Shown here: in pieces, positions 48,301 through 60,598 of the stretch
Layout of the letters: every line of letters starts with the position of its first letter
How positions within the stretch are numbered: position 1 is the stretch's first letter
NCBI GenBank assembly: GCA_031002005.1
Contig: CM061919.1
Location: 229,240,461-229,304,460, forward strand
Origin: Vandiemenella viatica
Taxonomy: Eukaryota > Arthropoda > Insecta > Orthoptera > Morabidae
Direction: 5' to 3'
Length of the DNA stretch: 64,000 bases
The notes under the pieces: model-generated
What the model saw: the letters and a program-made list of their open reading frames with translations, nothing else
Database searches by the model: none
Told to the model about the DNA's origin: nothing
Made by a program: the position numbers and the translations under genes

Positions 48301-50157
48301 AATTGCCACAGGTCGATCACTTTCAACCCCCATATCTCCCACACCCCCATAGCTACCGACATCTAACAACCATAGTGCACTACATGAGATACGATTCTAC
48401 TACCATACACAAACACCAATGTTCTATGCTATGTAGTTGTGGCAGAAAAGTGACATATGCTGGAGACAGTCGAAATACGAAAATATCCTTGGTCGGCCAC
48501 TTACAACCACCATATCTACCACAGTAACACAGTTTCTGAAATTCGGCCGCTGTTGTGATCGAAAGGTGACTCTGTGCTACTACTACACACAAACGCCAGT
48601 TATCTGTGATCTATAGTTTTCGCTGAAAAGTGATACACCATGACACTTTTGTCTTTGGCAGAAGTATGAAATTGCCACAGGTCGATCACTTTCAACCCCC
48701 ATATCTCCCACACCCCCATAGCTACCGACATCTAACAACCATAGTGCACTACATGAGATACGATTCTACTACCAAACACAAACACCAATGCTCTATGCTA
48801 TGTAGTTGTGGCAGAAAAGAGACATATGCGGAGAAAAGTCGAAATACGAAAATATCCTTGGTCGGCCACTTACAACCACCATATCTACCACAGTACCACA
48901 GTTTCTGAAAATCGGCCGCTGTTGTGATCGAAAGGTGACTCTGTGCTACTACTACACACAAACACCAGTTATCATGTGATCTATAGTTTTCGCTGAAAAG
49001 TGATACACCATGACACTTTTGTCTTTGGCAGAAGTATGAAATTGCCACAGGTCGATCACTTTCAACCCCCATATCTCCCACACCCCCATAGCTACCGACA
49101 TCTAACAACCATAGTGCACTACATGAGATACGATTCTACTACCAAACACAAACACCAATGCTCTATGCTATGTAGTTGTGGCAGAAAAGTGACATATGCG
49201 GAGACAGTCGAAATACGAAAATATCCTTGGTCGGCCACTTACAACCACCATATCTACCATAGTACCACAGTTTCTGAAATTCGGCCGCTGTTGTGATCGA
49301 AAGGTGACTCTGTGCTACTACTACACACAAACGCCAGTTATCTGTGATCTATAGTTTTCGCTGAAAAGTGATACACCATGACACTTTTGTCTTTGGCAGG
49401 AGTATGAAATTGCCACAGGTCGATCACTTTCAACCCCCATATCTCCCACACCCCCATAGCTACCGACATCTAACAACCATAGTGCACTACATGAGATACG
49501 ATTCTACTACCAAACACAAGACACCAATGCTCTATGCTATGTAGTTGTGGCAGAAAGAGACATATGCGGAGAAAGTCGAAATACGAAAATATCCTTGGTC
49601 GGCCACTTACAACCACCATATCTACCACAGTACCACAGTTTCTGAAAATCGGCCGCTGTTGTGATCGAAAGGTGACTCTGTGCTACTACTACACACAAAC
49701 GCCAGTTATCTGTGATATGTAGTTTTCGCTGAAAAGTGATACACCATGACACTTTTGTCTTTGGCAGAAGTATGAAATTGCCACAGGTCGACCACTTTCA
49801 ACCCCTATATCTCCCACACCCCCATAGCTACCAACATCTAACAACCATAGTGCACGACAAGAAAGACGATTCTACTACCACACACAAATACCAAAGGTCT
49901 ATGTTATGTAGTTGTGGCAGGAAAGAGATGTATACGGAGATACGAATTTTTGGTCGAAATATGAAAACGCCCTGCACTGACCAACTTTAATCATTATATC
50001 TCCCACATCCCCACAGCTATCGGCATTCGGCGAACGTTGTGCACGACAGGAAACTCCATGCTACTTCCAGCAACAAACATCAGTGATCTGTGCAAGGTAG
50101 TGGTGGCTGAAAAGTGAAATATAGGAAAAAACACGTCTATTTTTATATATATATAAG
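45333..50157. mobile_element. Dispersed element with 368-bp tandem core, copy A
   Basis: The left end TAGCTGGTACCCACAAATTC is followed by a diverged first unit, then about 11-12 units. The anchor GATACACCATGACACTTTTG recurs near 46047, 46417, 47156, 47525, 48264, 48633, 49003 and 49739, giving 368-370 bp spacing. The array decays at both ends and closes with ACACGTCTATTTTTATATAT AAGATT-type sequence. Each unit carries a ~90-100-codon plus-strand open frame, interrupted in many units by 1-bp indels. It lies inside the pogo-like element. Confidence 0.85.
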
Positions 50158-50544
50158 ATTTATCATGATTTTCAAGCAGAATCATTAGCGGCGCCTGTGG
50201 ATAGGTTGGAATGCAGCCTGGACCAAAGTGGACATAGACGCTTCCTTTTGTAGCTTAATGGACTATAAATTTTGTTTTTATAATAAGGTGGTTTGGTTTT
50301 CATCGTTGTTAGTTGGTTGTTGACATGGTTCCTCCATGGTTGTTGATACATTTTGTTGCACGTAATATTATCACTGGAAGTCGCATCCTCCCATCGCTTA
50401 GTGTGTACTGTTACGGCAGTTTTTTTCATTTTTATTTTGCGTGAATTTTGTGCGTTATACACTATCTTCATGGGTGTAATAGAAACAAAAGTTAATAAAT
50501 AATATAGTCGAATGAACAACAGTGTTATCATTATACATGGCGAT

Positions 50545-50722
50545 ATGCTTTCTCCGAGTCGCTCGTGGTATAGCGTTACCGCACTTTTCGAGTGAAGTTT
50601 GTGAGGTATCTATACATTTTACATCTCTAAGAGCAACATATATTAAATAGTATCACCAAACGAACATGCGCAACAGTTTTCAGACGAAAACTACAACTCC
50701 TTGATGAGTCCCAGTGATTGCG
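50545..50722. repeat. Right arm of the inner inverted repeat
   Basis: Inverse partner of 43976-44150: contains GAGTCGCTCGTGGTATAGCG, TATCACCAAACGAACATGCG and ends GAGTCCCAGTGATTGCG. Confidence 0.8.
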
Positions 50723-50924
50723 AATTTAGATCAAAATTCGAGAAAATACGTTTTTCACAGCACATCAACAATAAACAGCTTAACAACAACAGCTTACTGG
50801 GCATTAGTTGTCTTGACTTCCGCTACGTGACGACACCTACCAATAACACTATGAGTGCAACACGTTGCCAAATTTCACGGTGTCGGTATTGCCTGGGGTG
50901 CCGATTTTCCCCCGGTCTCCCCTA

Positions 50925-51784
50925 TAACAGGATACTTACCAATGGCGTCGTATTATTCGAAACTGAAATAAAATTTTACAGAAAATTGTAACTGATAATC
51001 ACCTGTGGCACCCTCTAAGTTTCGGATTCCACATTAAACCTTGCATGATTACCAGGTTAGGGTAGGTAGGAACCACAGAGGTTTGAGGAGCCGGTAATGA
51101 TTTCTCTTCTCGCTGTCGGTTTTTTTTTAAGAAAAATATGATTCATCAGCTCTTTTCACCGTTGTTTATAAATGGAACTAGATGGTGCTTTTTTGTTGAT
51201 TCTGCAAATCATCATCGATAATCAGTTAACTTTATTATCGAGGGACGTGACCCCATTCGATTTCTCACTGCATTTGAAACATTCTTGACCAAGTCCTTGA
51301 CTGCAAGTAAGGACGTAAAATACTCCGTGAAAGTAACTTTACTGGAAGACCTTTATAGCAAACACGGCTTTATGTCATAAAATTATGTAAAACAGAAAAC
51401 CAAGAGAAGGAAATTACGGCCAATAGCTAATGATAAAAATCTTTCCTATATTAACTACAGACTTCGATAGAGGCGAAGTTACCGTATTACAAACACGTAA
51501 TAGGAAAAAGAGAAAATACCAATTGACTCATTTCAAATCCGTGTTAGTCGGTTAATGCTACGTGTCGTTTCCGGAGGCTTTAACACTGCTTCGAGATTGG
51601 AAAAACCCATCCTTTAGATTACTGGTATCTTGTATAAATACTGAACTTGACAGTGAGTAAATCAAGAAAAACATTTGCAGACGAACTTTGCGATAAGTAA
51701 AAAGATAAGATCACAGTCGGTATTTCGCCATTTTAGGTTTAAACGAAGCTGCGATTATAAAATGAAACTGTTATGAAAATGATT
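50925..51784. other. Spacer between the pogo-like element and a SINE, nothing recognised
   Basis: No exon, transposon end or repeat was found here. Confidence 0.35.
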
Positions 51785-52015
51785 CTAGTTTTTCGCAATT
51801 CAAAATGAATTCATTCCCAAGCATTTAGGGGAATGCGGGTTCGTTCCCTGTTCCAGCCATACAGGTTTCGGTTTTCAATGCTTTCCAGCTTTATTACTGG
51901 ATGGTTTCTTTAAAAGGCCGTGGCCGAATTTCTTCCCATTCCTTGCCCAGAATATTGCAATGAACTCGATGTCGACAAGTAGTAAGAAAAGAAGAAGATT
52001 AAAAAAAATAAAATC
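51785..52015 (+). mobile_element. tRNA-derived SINE, diverged
   Basis: CGGGTTCGTTCCCTG at 51836-51850 fits a B box. The body (AGGTTTCGGTTTTC, AAAAGGCCGTGGCCGAATTT, CTTCCCATTCCTTGCCC) parallels, in inverse, the SINE at 57547-57780. An A-rich tail follows. Confidence 0.6.
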
Positions 52016-52129
52016 CTCCAGGATTCCAAAGGAAAGAACAAGAATGACTGCACTTTATGCATTTAAATCTACTGATCAGAATAATTGAAGATGTAAATAC
52101 GGCCCTGCATCAGCCATTATTATTGACTA

Positions 52130-55100
52130 GCTGGTACCCACGACTTCGTTCGTGATTGTAAAGAATTCATATTGACAGCTATAGACATCTAACCACCATA
52201 GTGCACGATGGGAGACTCGATACTATTACCATACACAAATACCAGTCTTCTGCGCTATGTAGTTCCGGCAGCAAAGTAAAATTTACGGATACACACAAGT
52301 CTTTGAACGAAATACGAAAATATTCATGATCGATCAATTACAAACACCATATCTCACACACTCCCACAGTTACCGAATTTCGGCCAACGTTGTGATCAAT
52401 GGGAGACTGTGTTACTACCACACACAAACGCCAGTGATCTGCGATTAATAGTGTTCACTTTAATGTGATACACCGTGACACATGCGTCTTTGGCAGAAAT
52501 ATGAAATTGCCGCAGGTCGACCATTTTTCATTCCCCATATCTTCCACACCCCCATAGCTACAGACTTCTAACAACCATAGTGCACGACAACAGACACGAT
52601 TCTACTACCACACATAAACACCAATGCTCTATGCTATGTAGTCGTGGCAGAAAAGTGAAATCTGCGGAGACACATGCCTTTCGTCGAAATACGAAAATAT
52701 CCTTGGTCGGCCACTTACAACCACCATATCTCCCACAGTACCACAGTTTCTGAAATTCGGCCGCTGTTGTGATCGAAAGGTGACTCTGTGCTACTACTCC
52801 ACACAAACGCCAGTTATCTGTGATCTATAGTTTTTCGCTGAAAAGTGATACACCATGACACTTTTGTCTTTGGCAGAAGTATGAAATTGCCACACGTCGA
52901 CCACTTTCAACCCCCATTTCTCCCACACCCCCATAGCTACCTACATCTAACAACCATAGTGCACTACTTGAGATACGATTCTACTACCAAACACAAACAC
53001 CAATGCTCTATGCTATGTAGTTGTGGCAGCAAAGTGACATACGCGGAGACAGTCGAAATACGAAAATATCCTTGGTCGGCCACTTACCACCACCATATCT
53101 ACCACAGTACCACAGTTTCTGAAATTCGGCCGCTGTTATGATCGAAAGGTGACTCTGTTCTACTACTACACACAAACGCCAGTTATCTGTGATCTATAGT
53201 TTTCGCTGAAAAGTGATACACCTTGACACTTTTGTCTTTGGCAGAAGTATGAAATTGCCACACGTCGACCACTTTCAACCCCCATTTATCCCACACCCCC
53301 ATAGCTACCGACATCTAACAACCATAGTGCACTACATGAGATACGATTCTACTACCAAACACAAACACCAATGCTCTATGCTATGTAGTTGTGGCAGAAA
53401 AGTGACATATGCGGAGACAGTCGAAATACGAAAATATCCTTGGTCGGCCACTTACAACCACCATATCTACCACAGTACCACAGTTTCTGAAATTCGGCCG
53501 CTGTTGTGATCGAAAGGTGACTCTGTGCTACTACTACACACAAACGCCAGTTATCTGTGATCTATAGTTTTCGCTGAAAAGTGATACACCATGACACTTT
53601 TGTCTTTGGCAGAAGTATGAAATTGCCACACGTCGACCACTATCAACCCCCATTTCTCCCACACCCCCATAGCTACCTACATCTAACAACCATAGTGCGC
53701 TACATGAGATACGATTCTACTACCAAACACAAACACCAATGCTCTATGCTATGTAGTTGTGGCAGAAAAGTGGCATATGCGGAGACAGTCGAAATACGAA
53801 AATATCCTTGGTCGGCCACTTACCACCACCATATCTACCACAGTACCACAGTTTCTGAAATTCGGCCGCTGTTGTGATCGAAAGGTGACTCTGTTCTACT
53901 ACTACACACAAACGCCAGTTATCTGTGATCTATAGTTTTCGCTGAAAAGTGATACACCATGACACTTTTGTCTTTGGCAGAAGTATGAAATTGCCACACG
54001 TCGACCACTTTCAACCCCCATTTCTCCCACACCCCCATAGCTACCGACATCTAACAACCATAGTGCACTACATGAGATACGATTCTACTACCAAACACAA
54101 ACACCAATGCTCTATGCTATGTAGTTGTGGCAGAAAAGTTGCATATGCGGAGACAGTCGAAATACGAAAATATCCTTGGTCGGCCACTTACAACCACCAT
54201 ATCTACCACAGTACCACAGTTTCTGAAATTCGGCCGCTGTTGTGATCGAAAGGTGACTCGGTGCTACTACTACACACAGACGCCAGTTATCTGTGATCTA
54301 TAGTTTTCGCTGAAAAGTGATACACCATGACACTTTTGTCTTTGGCAGAAGTATGAAATTGCCACACGTCGACCACTTTCAACCCCCATTTATCCCACAC
54401 CCCCATAGCTACCGACATCTAACAACCGTAGTGCACTACATGAGATACGATTCTACTATCAAACACAAACACCACTGCTCTATGCTATGTAGTTGTGGCA
54501 GAAAAGTGACATATGCGGAGACAGTCGAAATACGAAAATATCCTTGGTCGGCCACTTACAACCACCATATCTACCACAGTACCACAGTTTCTGAAATTCG
54601 GCCGCTGTTGTGATCGAAAGGTGACTCGGTGCTACTACTACACACAGACGCCAGTTATCTGTGATCTATAGTTTTCGCTGAAAAGTGATACACCATGACA
54701 CTTTTGTCTTTGGCAGAAGTATGAAATTGCCACACGTCGACCACTTTCAACCCCCATTTCTCCCACACCCCCATAGCTACCGACATCTAACAACCATAGT
54801 GCACTACATGAGATACGATTCTACTACCAAACATAAACACCAATGCTCTATGCTATGTAGTTGTGGCAGAAAAGTGGCATATGCGGAGACAGTCGAAATA
54901 CGAAAATATCCTTGGTCGGCCACTTACAACCACCATATCTACCACAGTACCACAGTTTCTGAAATTCGGCCGCTGTTGTGATCGAAAGGTGACTCTGTTC
55001 TACTACTACACACAAACGCCAGTTATCTGTGATCTATAGTTTTCGCTGAAAAGTGATACACCATGACACTTTTGTCTTTGGCAGAAGTATGAAATTGCCA

Positions 55101-56213
55101 CACGTCGACCACTTTCAACCCCCATTTGTCCCACACCCCCATAGCTACCCACATCTAACAACCGTAGTGCACTACATGAGATACGATTCTACTACCAAAC
55201 ACAAACACCACTGCTCTATGCTATGTAGTTGTGGCAGAAAAGTGACATATGCGGAGACAGTCGAAATACGAAAATATCCTTGGTCGGCCACTTACAACCA
55301 CCATATCTACCACAGTACCACAGTTTCTGAAATTCGGCCGCTGTTGTGATCGAAAGGTGACTCGGTGCTACTACTACACACAGACGCCAGTTATCTGTGA
55401 TCTATAGTTTTCGCTGAAAAGTGATACACCATGACACTTTTGTCTTTGGCAGAAGTATGAAATTGCCACACGTCGACCACTTTCAACCCCCATTTCTCCC
55501 ACACCCCCATAGCTACCGACATCTAACAACCATAGTGCACTACATGAGATACGATTCTACTACCAAACACAAACACCACTGCTCTATGCTATGTGGTTGT
55601 GGCAGAAAAGTGACATATGCGGAGACAGTCGAAATACGAAAATATCCTTGGTCGGCCACTTACAACCACCATATCTACCACAGTACCACAGTTTCTGAAA
55701 TTCGGCCGCTGTTGTGATCGAAAGGTGACTCTGTGCAACTACTACACACATACGCCAGTTATCTGTGATCTATAGTTTTCGCTGAAAAGTGATACACCAT
55801 GACACTTTTGTCTTTGGCAGAAGTATGAAATTGCCGCACGTCTACCACTTCAACCCCCATTTCTCCCACACCCCCATAGCTACCGACATCTAACAACCTT
55901 AGTGCACGACAGGAAAGATGATTCTACTACCACACACAAACACCAAAGGTCTATGTTATGTAGTTGTGGCAGGAAAGAGAAGTATACGGAGATACGAATT
56001 TTTGGTCGAAATATGAAAACGGCCTGCACTGACCAACTGTAATCATTATATCTCCCACATCCCCACAGCTATCGGCATTCGGCCAACGTTGTGCACGACA
56101 GGAAACTCCATGCTACTTCCACCCACAAACATCAGTGATCTGTGCTAGATAGTGGTGGCTGAAAAGTGAAATATATGAAAAAACACGTCTATTTTTATAT
56201 ATATATAAGATTT
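52130..56213. mobile_element. Dispersed element with 368-bp tandem core, copy B
   Basis: The left end TAGCTGGTACCCACGACTTC and right end ACACGTCTATTTTTATATAT match copy A. After one or two diverged units, eight units start at 52845, 53213, 53581, 53949, 54317, 54685, 55053 and 55421, each exactly 368 bp apart, then a ninth decays. All eight keep an uninterrupted 98-codon frame on the plus strand. Neighbouring units differ while alternate ones agree (for example CATTTATCCC versus CATTTCTCCC), so the newer period is 736 bp. Confidence 0.85.
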
Positions 56214-56222
56214 TATTACCAT

Positions 56223-56410
56223 TACGAGTCTTGTGGTTGAGCGGTTACGTTCTGGCTTGATATTCGACCAAGATCCATTTTTGGTCTGGCTATCCAGATT
56301 TCGGTTTGGAATAGTTCCCAAAACTCTCTTCGCTCGAATGTCGGAACACGAATTTTGGATACCCGTTGCTAACGAGCCTTAAAGTAATTTATTGCCACTC
56401 CTTCTCCCCT
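56223..56410 (+). mobile_element. tRNA-derived SINE, diverged
   Basis: CTTGTGGTTGAGCGGTTACG at 56230-56249 is an A-box half. ATCCAGATTTCGGTTTGG in the body matches the family at 57547 (inverse ATCCAGATTTGGGTTTCC). It starts about 10 bp after the right end of array element B. Confidence 0.55.
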
Positions 56411-56499
56411 ACAAAAACAAAGTCCTGTAGTGAAAAGTTAAATACACTAGCGATGCAATAAAGCGAGTCATTATCTGTTGCTGTTAACATGTTTAGGAA

Positions 56500-57345
56500 T
56501 TTTGTTAAATATCTGGTACAAGAAAAGACTGTATGTCAAGAAGGCTGGTAACGGAACTATGAATGACATCGAAAAGAAAACAAAGGAACGTTTGGAAAGT
56601 GAGAAAAAGCTAAGAACGTAGTTATTTCAAGATAAGGGGAAAAAAGAAAAGCTGGTTGGAAATTGTTATGCAGTGCAAGAAACCATTACATTTCATTTAT
56701 TGATATGGTCGAGTTTGTGAAATATTTGAGAGTAAAAATACAAAGGAACATGAAATGGGGCTTACACATTAATTCGATAGAGGGTAGAACTAATTATAGG
56801 CAGCGATCTCTAGGTCGAATCTTGAAAAATTGTAACGAACAAACAAAGGAGACAGCGTACAAATCTCTTGTGCGTCCACATTAGGACTACTGTTGTGCCA
56901 TTTACCATCTTTTTCCTAAGGGGTTGATTGACAGTATAGAGAAAGTACAGAGAACAGCCACTCAATTCGTGAGCGCTTGCTACAGTCCTTATGAAAGCTT
57001 CACAGAACTGATTAGTAGACTAGATATTGTCTCTGTAGACTAGGTTGGGAGTCTCTGGGAGATAGACGACACACGTTTCGTTTAAACTTATTGGTAAACA
57101 TGTGTACTCCCACTTTCACTTACGAGTGTAGTGAAATACTTCGTCCACCAACCTATTTTAGTCGGAATGACAGGAAAGATAAGATTAGAGAAATCAGGTG
57201 CCGCACTGATTCTTATATGAATTCTTTTTTCCCTGGTATCATTCGGGATTGTAATGAACAGCAAAGAGATTAGTTTTGGTGCTGGGCACACTCTGCCACC
57301 CACAATTTTGTGAATTGTAGAGTATATATGTAGATGTAGATGTAG
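56500..57345 (+). mobile_element. LINE C-terminal region and 3' end
   Basis: Reads VKYLRVKIQRNMKWGLHINS (a YLGVxIxxxLxWxxHI block), then RSLGRILKNCNEQTKETAYK, LVRPH, DSIEKVQRTATQFVS and SFFPGIIRDCNEQ (a FFPRTIxDWN block). It ends with ATGTAGATGTAGATGTAG as the 3' tail at about 57326-57343. It is the best preserved CR1/Jockey-like 3' half here but has stops, for example after LVRPH. Confidence 0.75.
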
Positions 57346-57546
57346 TGAGATTCTTAATTCTTGCACCGATATCTTTCCACGCATCATCACACCTTGGTAC
57401 ACTCCCACCACCCTCCTCCTGTCTTCCAGTGAATCCCATCCAGCTGCTTTATCATATCAGTTACTGATTGTGCTCTGCAGTAATTTCAAAAGACGAATCT
57501 AGCTGCCCATCTTTAAATCCCCTTCAACTCGTGAATTTTGTTGTTG

Positions 57547-57780
57547 TTGTTTTTTTTTTATCTGCTTAACGTCTCTCTAACAGCGAGGTCTTTAGAGACG
57601 GAAAAGGATGGGGAGCAAGGAATGGGAAGGAATTCGGCCATGACCTTTTGAAGAAAGCATCCCGGCATTTGTCTGGAGTGATTTGGGAAACCCAAATCTG
57701 GATGCCCGGACGGGGAATCGAACCGCCGCGCGCCGTCCTCCCGAATGCGAGGCCAGAACCGTTACACCACCACGCTCGGT
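57547..57780 (-). mobile_element. tRNA-derived SINE with target-site duplication
   Basis: On the minus strand the head ACCGAGCGTGGTGGTGTAAC contains the A box and GGCGGTTCGATTCCCC the B box. A conserved body and an A-rich tail (57547-57560 inverse) follow. It is flanked by perfect 13-bp duplications AATTTTGTTGTTG at 57534-57546 and 57781-57793. It was mobilised in trans by a LINE. I associate this SINE type with orthopteroid insects from memory. Confidence 0.85.
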
Positions 57781-57793
57781 AATTTTGTTGTTG

Positions 57794-58470
57794 CTTGCCC
57801 TTACAGCAGGAAACACATAGCTAATCCTTAAATACTGCAGTGACAGTAACATCACAGAGTATTATATACATATAGAATGATAACATATTGTGATGATCGG
57901 AGGGTCCTTTTGAGTCAATTGTATCGGCCAGGCGTGCACCGCATCATCTTGTCTTTCCAGGTCTGAAATATTCGCAAATAGCATGAAGTGGATGGATGTC
58001 TCTCGTTTATATCTCTGTATCATTTTGTGTTGCAGGTATCTAGAAGATGATATAGATTTCAATTTTATTTTAAGACAGATCTCGATAAGTTATTCCGTAC
58101 CGTTTCTTTTGAGATCTGAAGTTAGCAATTACGATTCGTTCCAATGGTCGTTGTAGATGAAAAAGGTGTGGAAATTCCATCACACTTAAAAAATGAAGTG
58201 TTGACCAAGCTTATCTGGTATAGATGATTTCGTAATCTACTATGGCTGAACTTGAGTCTCGTGATAAACTTTATTATTCTTCTAGGGACTGCGTATAGAT
58301 AAACCAATGCATGGGTTGATTGAATGTGTGTATCTGTCTGAAGTAATTTCCTTTGTGAACGTTCACGGTCTCCCATTCCGTGCTCCTTCCTTCCATGATT
58401 TTGTGATGAAGCGTTAATATCAGATTCATTGCGGGGATTAGGTTGACTTTGAGTCTGTCAACTGTCGCTT
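57794..58470. other. Intergenic DNA, nothing recognised
   Basis: No supported exon or repeat. Confidence 0.3.
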
Positions 58471-58478
58471 ACTTAGAT

Positions 58479-58744
58479 CAGTGGTTCCCAAATGGAGGTC
58501 CGCGAAACCCTGGGGTTCCGTGGAAGGGTCATAAGGGTTCCATGTTCCGTCCTAAAATTAAATAAAATGTTATTTGAAAAGAATCATAACAGCGCCGCGA
58601 GAAGGCTATCATGGTACTTGCTTCCGTTTCTGACGACTTACCGATGCAAGATTGGTTTTTCAGCTTACGCTAATAAAATTGGGATCCGCCAAAAAATGTA
58701 TGATCAATGTGAGTTCCGTGGCCAAAAAAAATTGGGAACCGCTG
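58479..58744. mobile_element. hAT-type MITE, 266 bp
   Basis: Termini CAGTGGTTCCCAA and, inverted from the right, CAGCGGTTCCCAA are the standard hAT end motif. Flanks ACTTAGAT (58471-58478) and CCTTAGAT (58745-58752) form an 8-bp duplication with one mismatch. The interior has GTGGAAGGGTCATAAGGGTT and no coding capacity. Confidence 0.85.
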
Positions 58745-58752
58745 CCTTAGAT

Positions 58753-60598
58753 AATCGAGCCCCTTTTTACACCGGCTTGTCCTTTGGAACAGATAAATGA
58801 AAACTGGATCGCATATTACACCACCATATTCAAGCTATGGTCTGACAAAAGTTTTGATACTTCTCTGGTACATACCCTCATCTCTGTCTTCAATAAATAA
58901 AGGATTTTCAAATCTTTTCTACTACATGACAAATGTGGAAACATGTAAACACAACCGTAAACTCACAATTATGCGTAGAACTCATTGAGTCGGTATGTCG
59001 CTTTCTTGATAATCTGCTTCCCTTTTCGCTTCTAGTTTCCCTGTGACTGAATTGTGTTCCTTTTACTCTCGTTCGTCTGTTTAAGTGTTGCGCAATTGTC
59101 ATTCGTTCCTTTAATGTAAATAATCTATAACACAACTGATATATATCAGCATTTGCTTTCAAAATTTGTAATAGTATCCTGAACACCATAGTTAGCTCAT
59201 AACAGACGAATTGAAATTAGGTTTCACTACTCTTCCTTTAACTTCTTGGAGTAGCAGTGCTCCACTATGTTTTATACCATCTCATAGTAAAATTAAAACA
59301 AAGAGATGAGTGAGCTTATCAGAAATAGTATCAGTAGTACTTGAAGAATGAGAAGCACACTGAAGCTGAAAAGAGGACATTCGCCTTGGGTTTTGAATGT
59401 CATGATTGTTAAATACAAAAAATATCAAAGATCAAAATATATTTCTGCAGTGTGATAATTAATGGAGAAACAAGGTACCATATCACTTTTAAGCACCCAT
59501 GGATTAATAGGTCCATATTATCGACTTCAGTTTTAGTTCGTGGGTTTAAAAAAAAAAAAATATTTAATATTTAATAAACAATAAACACTTTTCAAATCTT
59601 CAAAATTTCATAATGTGAGAATTCCACTACTCATTTCATTTACTGAAAGTCTTGAGGTAAGTGTTAAGCATAACTCAGCAAATCCTCTGTGCAACATGTA
59701 CGCTTTATATCACTGAAGACCTTTGGTGGGCCCTGGATGTATAGCTCTTTGAGATTTGTTGTTTGGGTGAAAATTGGTGTGAATCGATATTTCCAACCCG
59801 TCTCACAAATACGAGATCCGCTTAATTTAAGTCCTCACCACTACTCTACAACATAGTACGCTTAGTACCATCCTGGCTCTCTGCGTCATGAAGTCGAGCG
59901 AAAAAAAAAAAATGAAAATAAGAGTTCCCACTTCTAATATTTAAGTGACTTTTCGAAATTGACGCACGGCGCATTAGGTCACGGTCAGAGTTCGTAGTAC
60001 TTATTCGTGCGTTTTCATCGGAGTTAAAAAACAGTGCAAAATAAATCTGAAAAAGAAATTTTGTCACTTGTTATGTGTATCACAATAAATTTGGAAATTG
60101 ATCTGATGTGAGACTAATGTAAAAGTTAGTTTTACCATTAAAGATTATTTGGGTTTAGAAAATGATATAGCTATCGGCTTTAAGATATTAACTGGTCGAA
60201 CAGGAATCAATGATATTCTCGTTCTTGTAGTCAGCTGGGTTTGCTTCCGCTGAACAGGGAATATGTAAGCGAAGGGTTTCATCACCTCGTAATGGACACT
60301 GGAATGCACAATTTTTTGTTCTGCAGAGGAACTCTATGCAGTCGGCCCCCCTCGTAACTAAAAATATTATTTTACAAAAACTGTTTTTAAATAATAATTT
60401 TTAAATCGAGTTCATTATTCGTTTTGCGAAATTTTCTTTCAAATTATATGTATAAATCAAACAAAAATAAAGGAAGAATAGTGAGTGTGAAAATGAAAAT
60501 ATTATTTTCACGATATGTTTATGAGATTTTCCGCTGTATAATGTACATGATTTTTTGTTTGCAAAAGTTATCCACTTAAAAGCCAAATTTATTAAAAA
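58753..60598. other. Intergenic DNA, nothing recognised
   Basis: AT-rich, with A runs at about 59549-59561 and 59901-59911. No coding or transposon signal could be supported. Confidence 0.3.

Larger units (their letters stand above)
41821..50922 (-). mobile_element. Pogo-like DNA transposon, 9.1 kb with nested insertion
   Basis: Termini GGGGAGACCGGGGGAATGAC (left) and, inverted from the right, GGGGAGACCGGGGGAAAATC match in 22 of 26 positions. TA flanks both (41819-41820, 50923-50924). Subterminal words TGTCGGTATTTCCC recur at about 42038, 43812 and 50880. The transposase remnants run on the minus strand (42465-43830). About 4.8 kb is a 368-bp-array element nested inside (45333-50157). Together these identify a full-length but dead pogo-group element of the Tc1/mariner superfamily. 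Confidence 0.75.

Noticed and set aside
45692..55717. Sixteen or more near-identical 80-100-codon open frames repeated every 368 bp
   Set aside because: They are one frame of a satellite unit. There is no splice, stop or codon context suggesting translation, copies in array A are freely frameshifted, and the composition has no domain. Treated as repeat, with a check suggested.
45333..56213. CRISPR array
   Set aside because: The repeat unit is 368 bp with no unique spacers, in a eukaryotic context.
45333..56213. Centromeric satellite
   Set aside because: Arrays are short (about 4 kb each), end in defined non-repeat termini, and no CENP-B-box-like motif was seen.
57600..57780. Minus-strand frame across the SINE
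   Set aside because: The interval is explained fully by the SINE with its 13-bp duplications.
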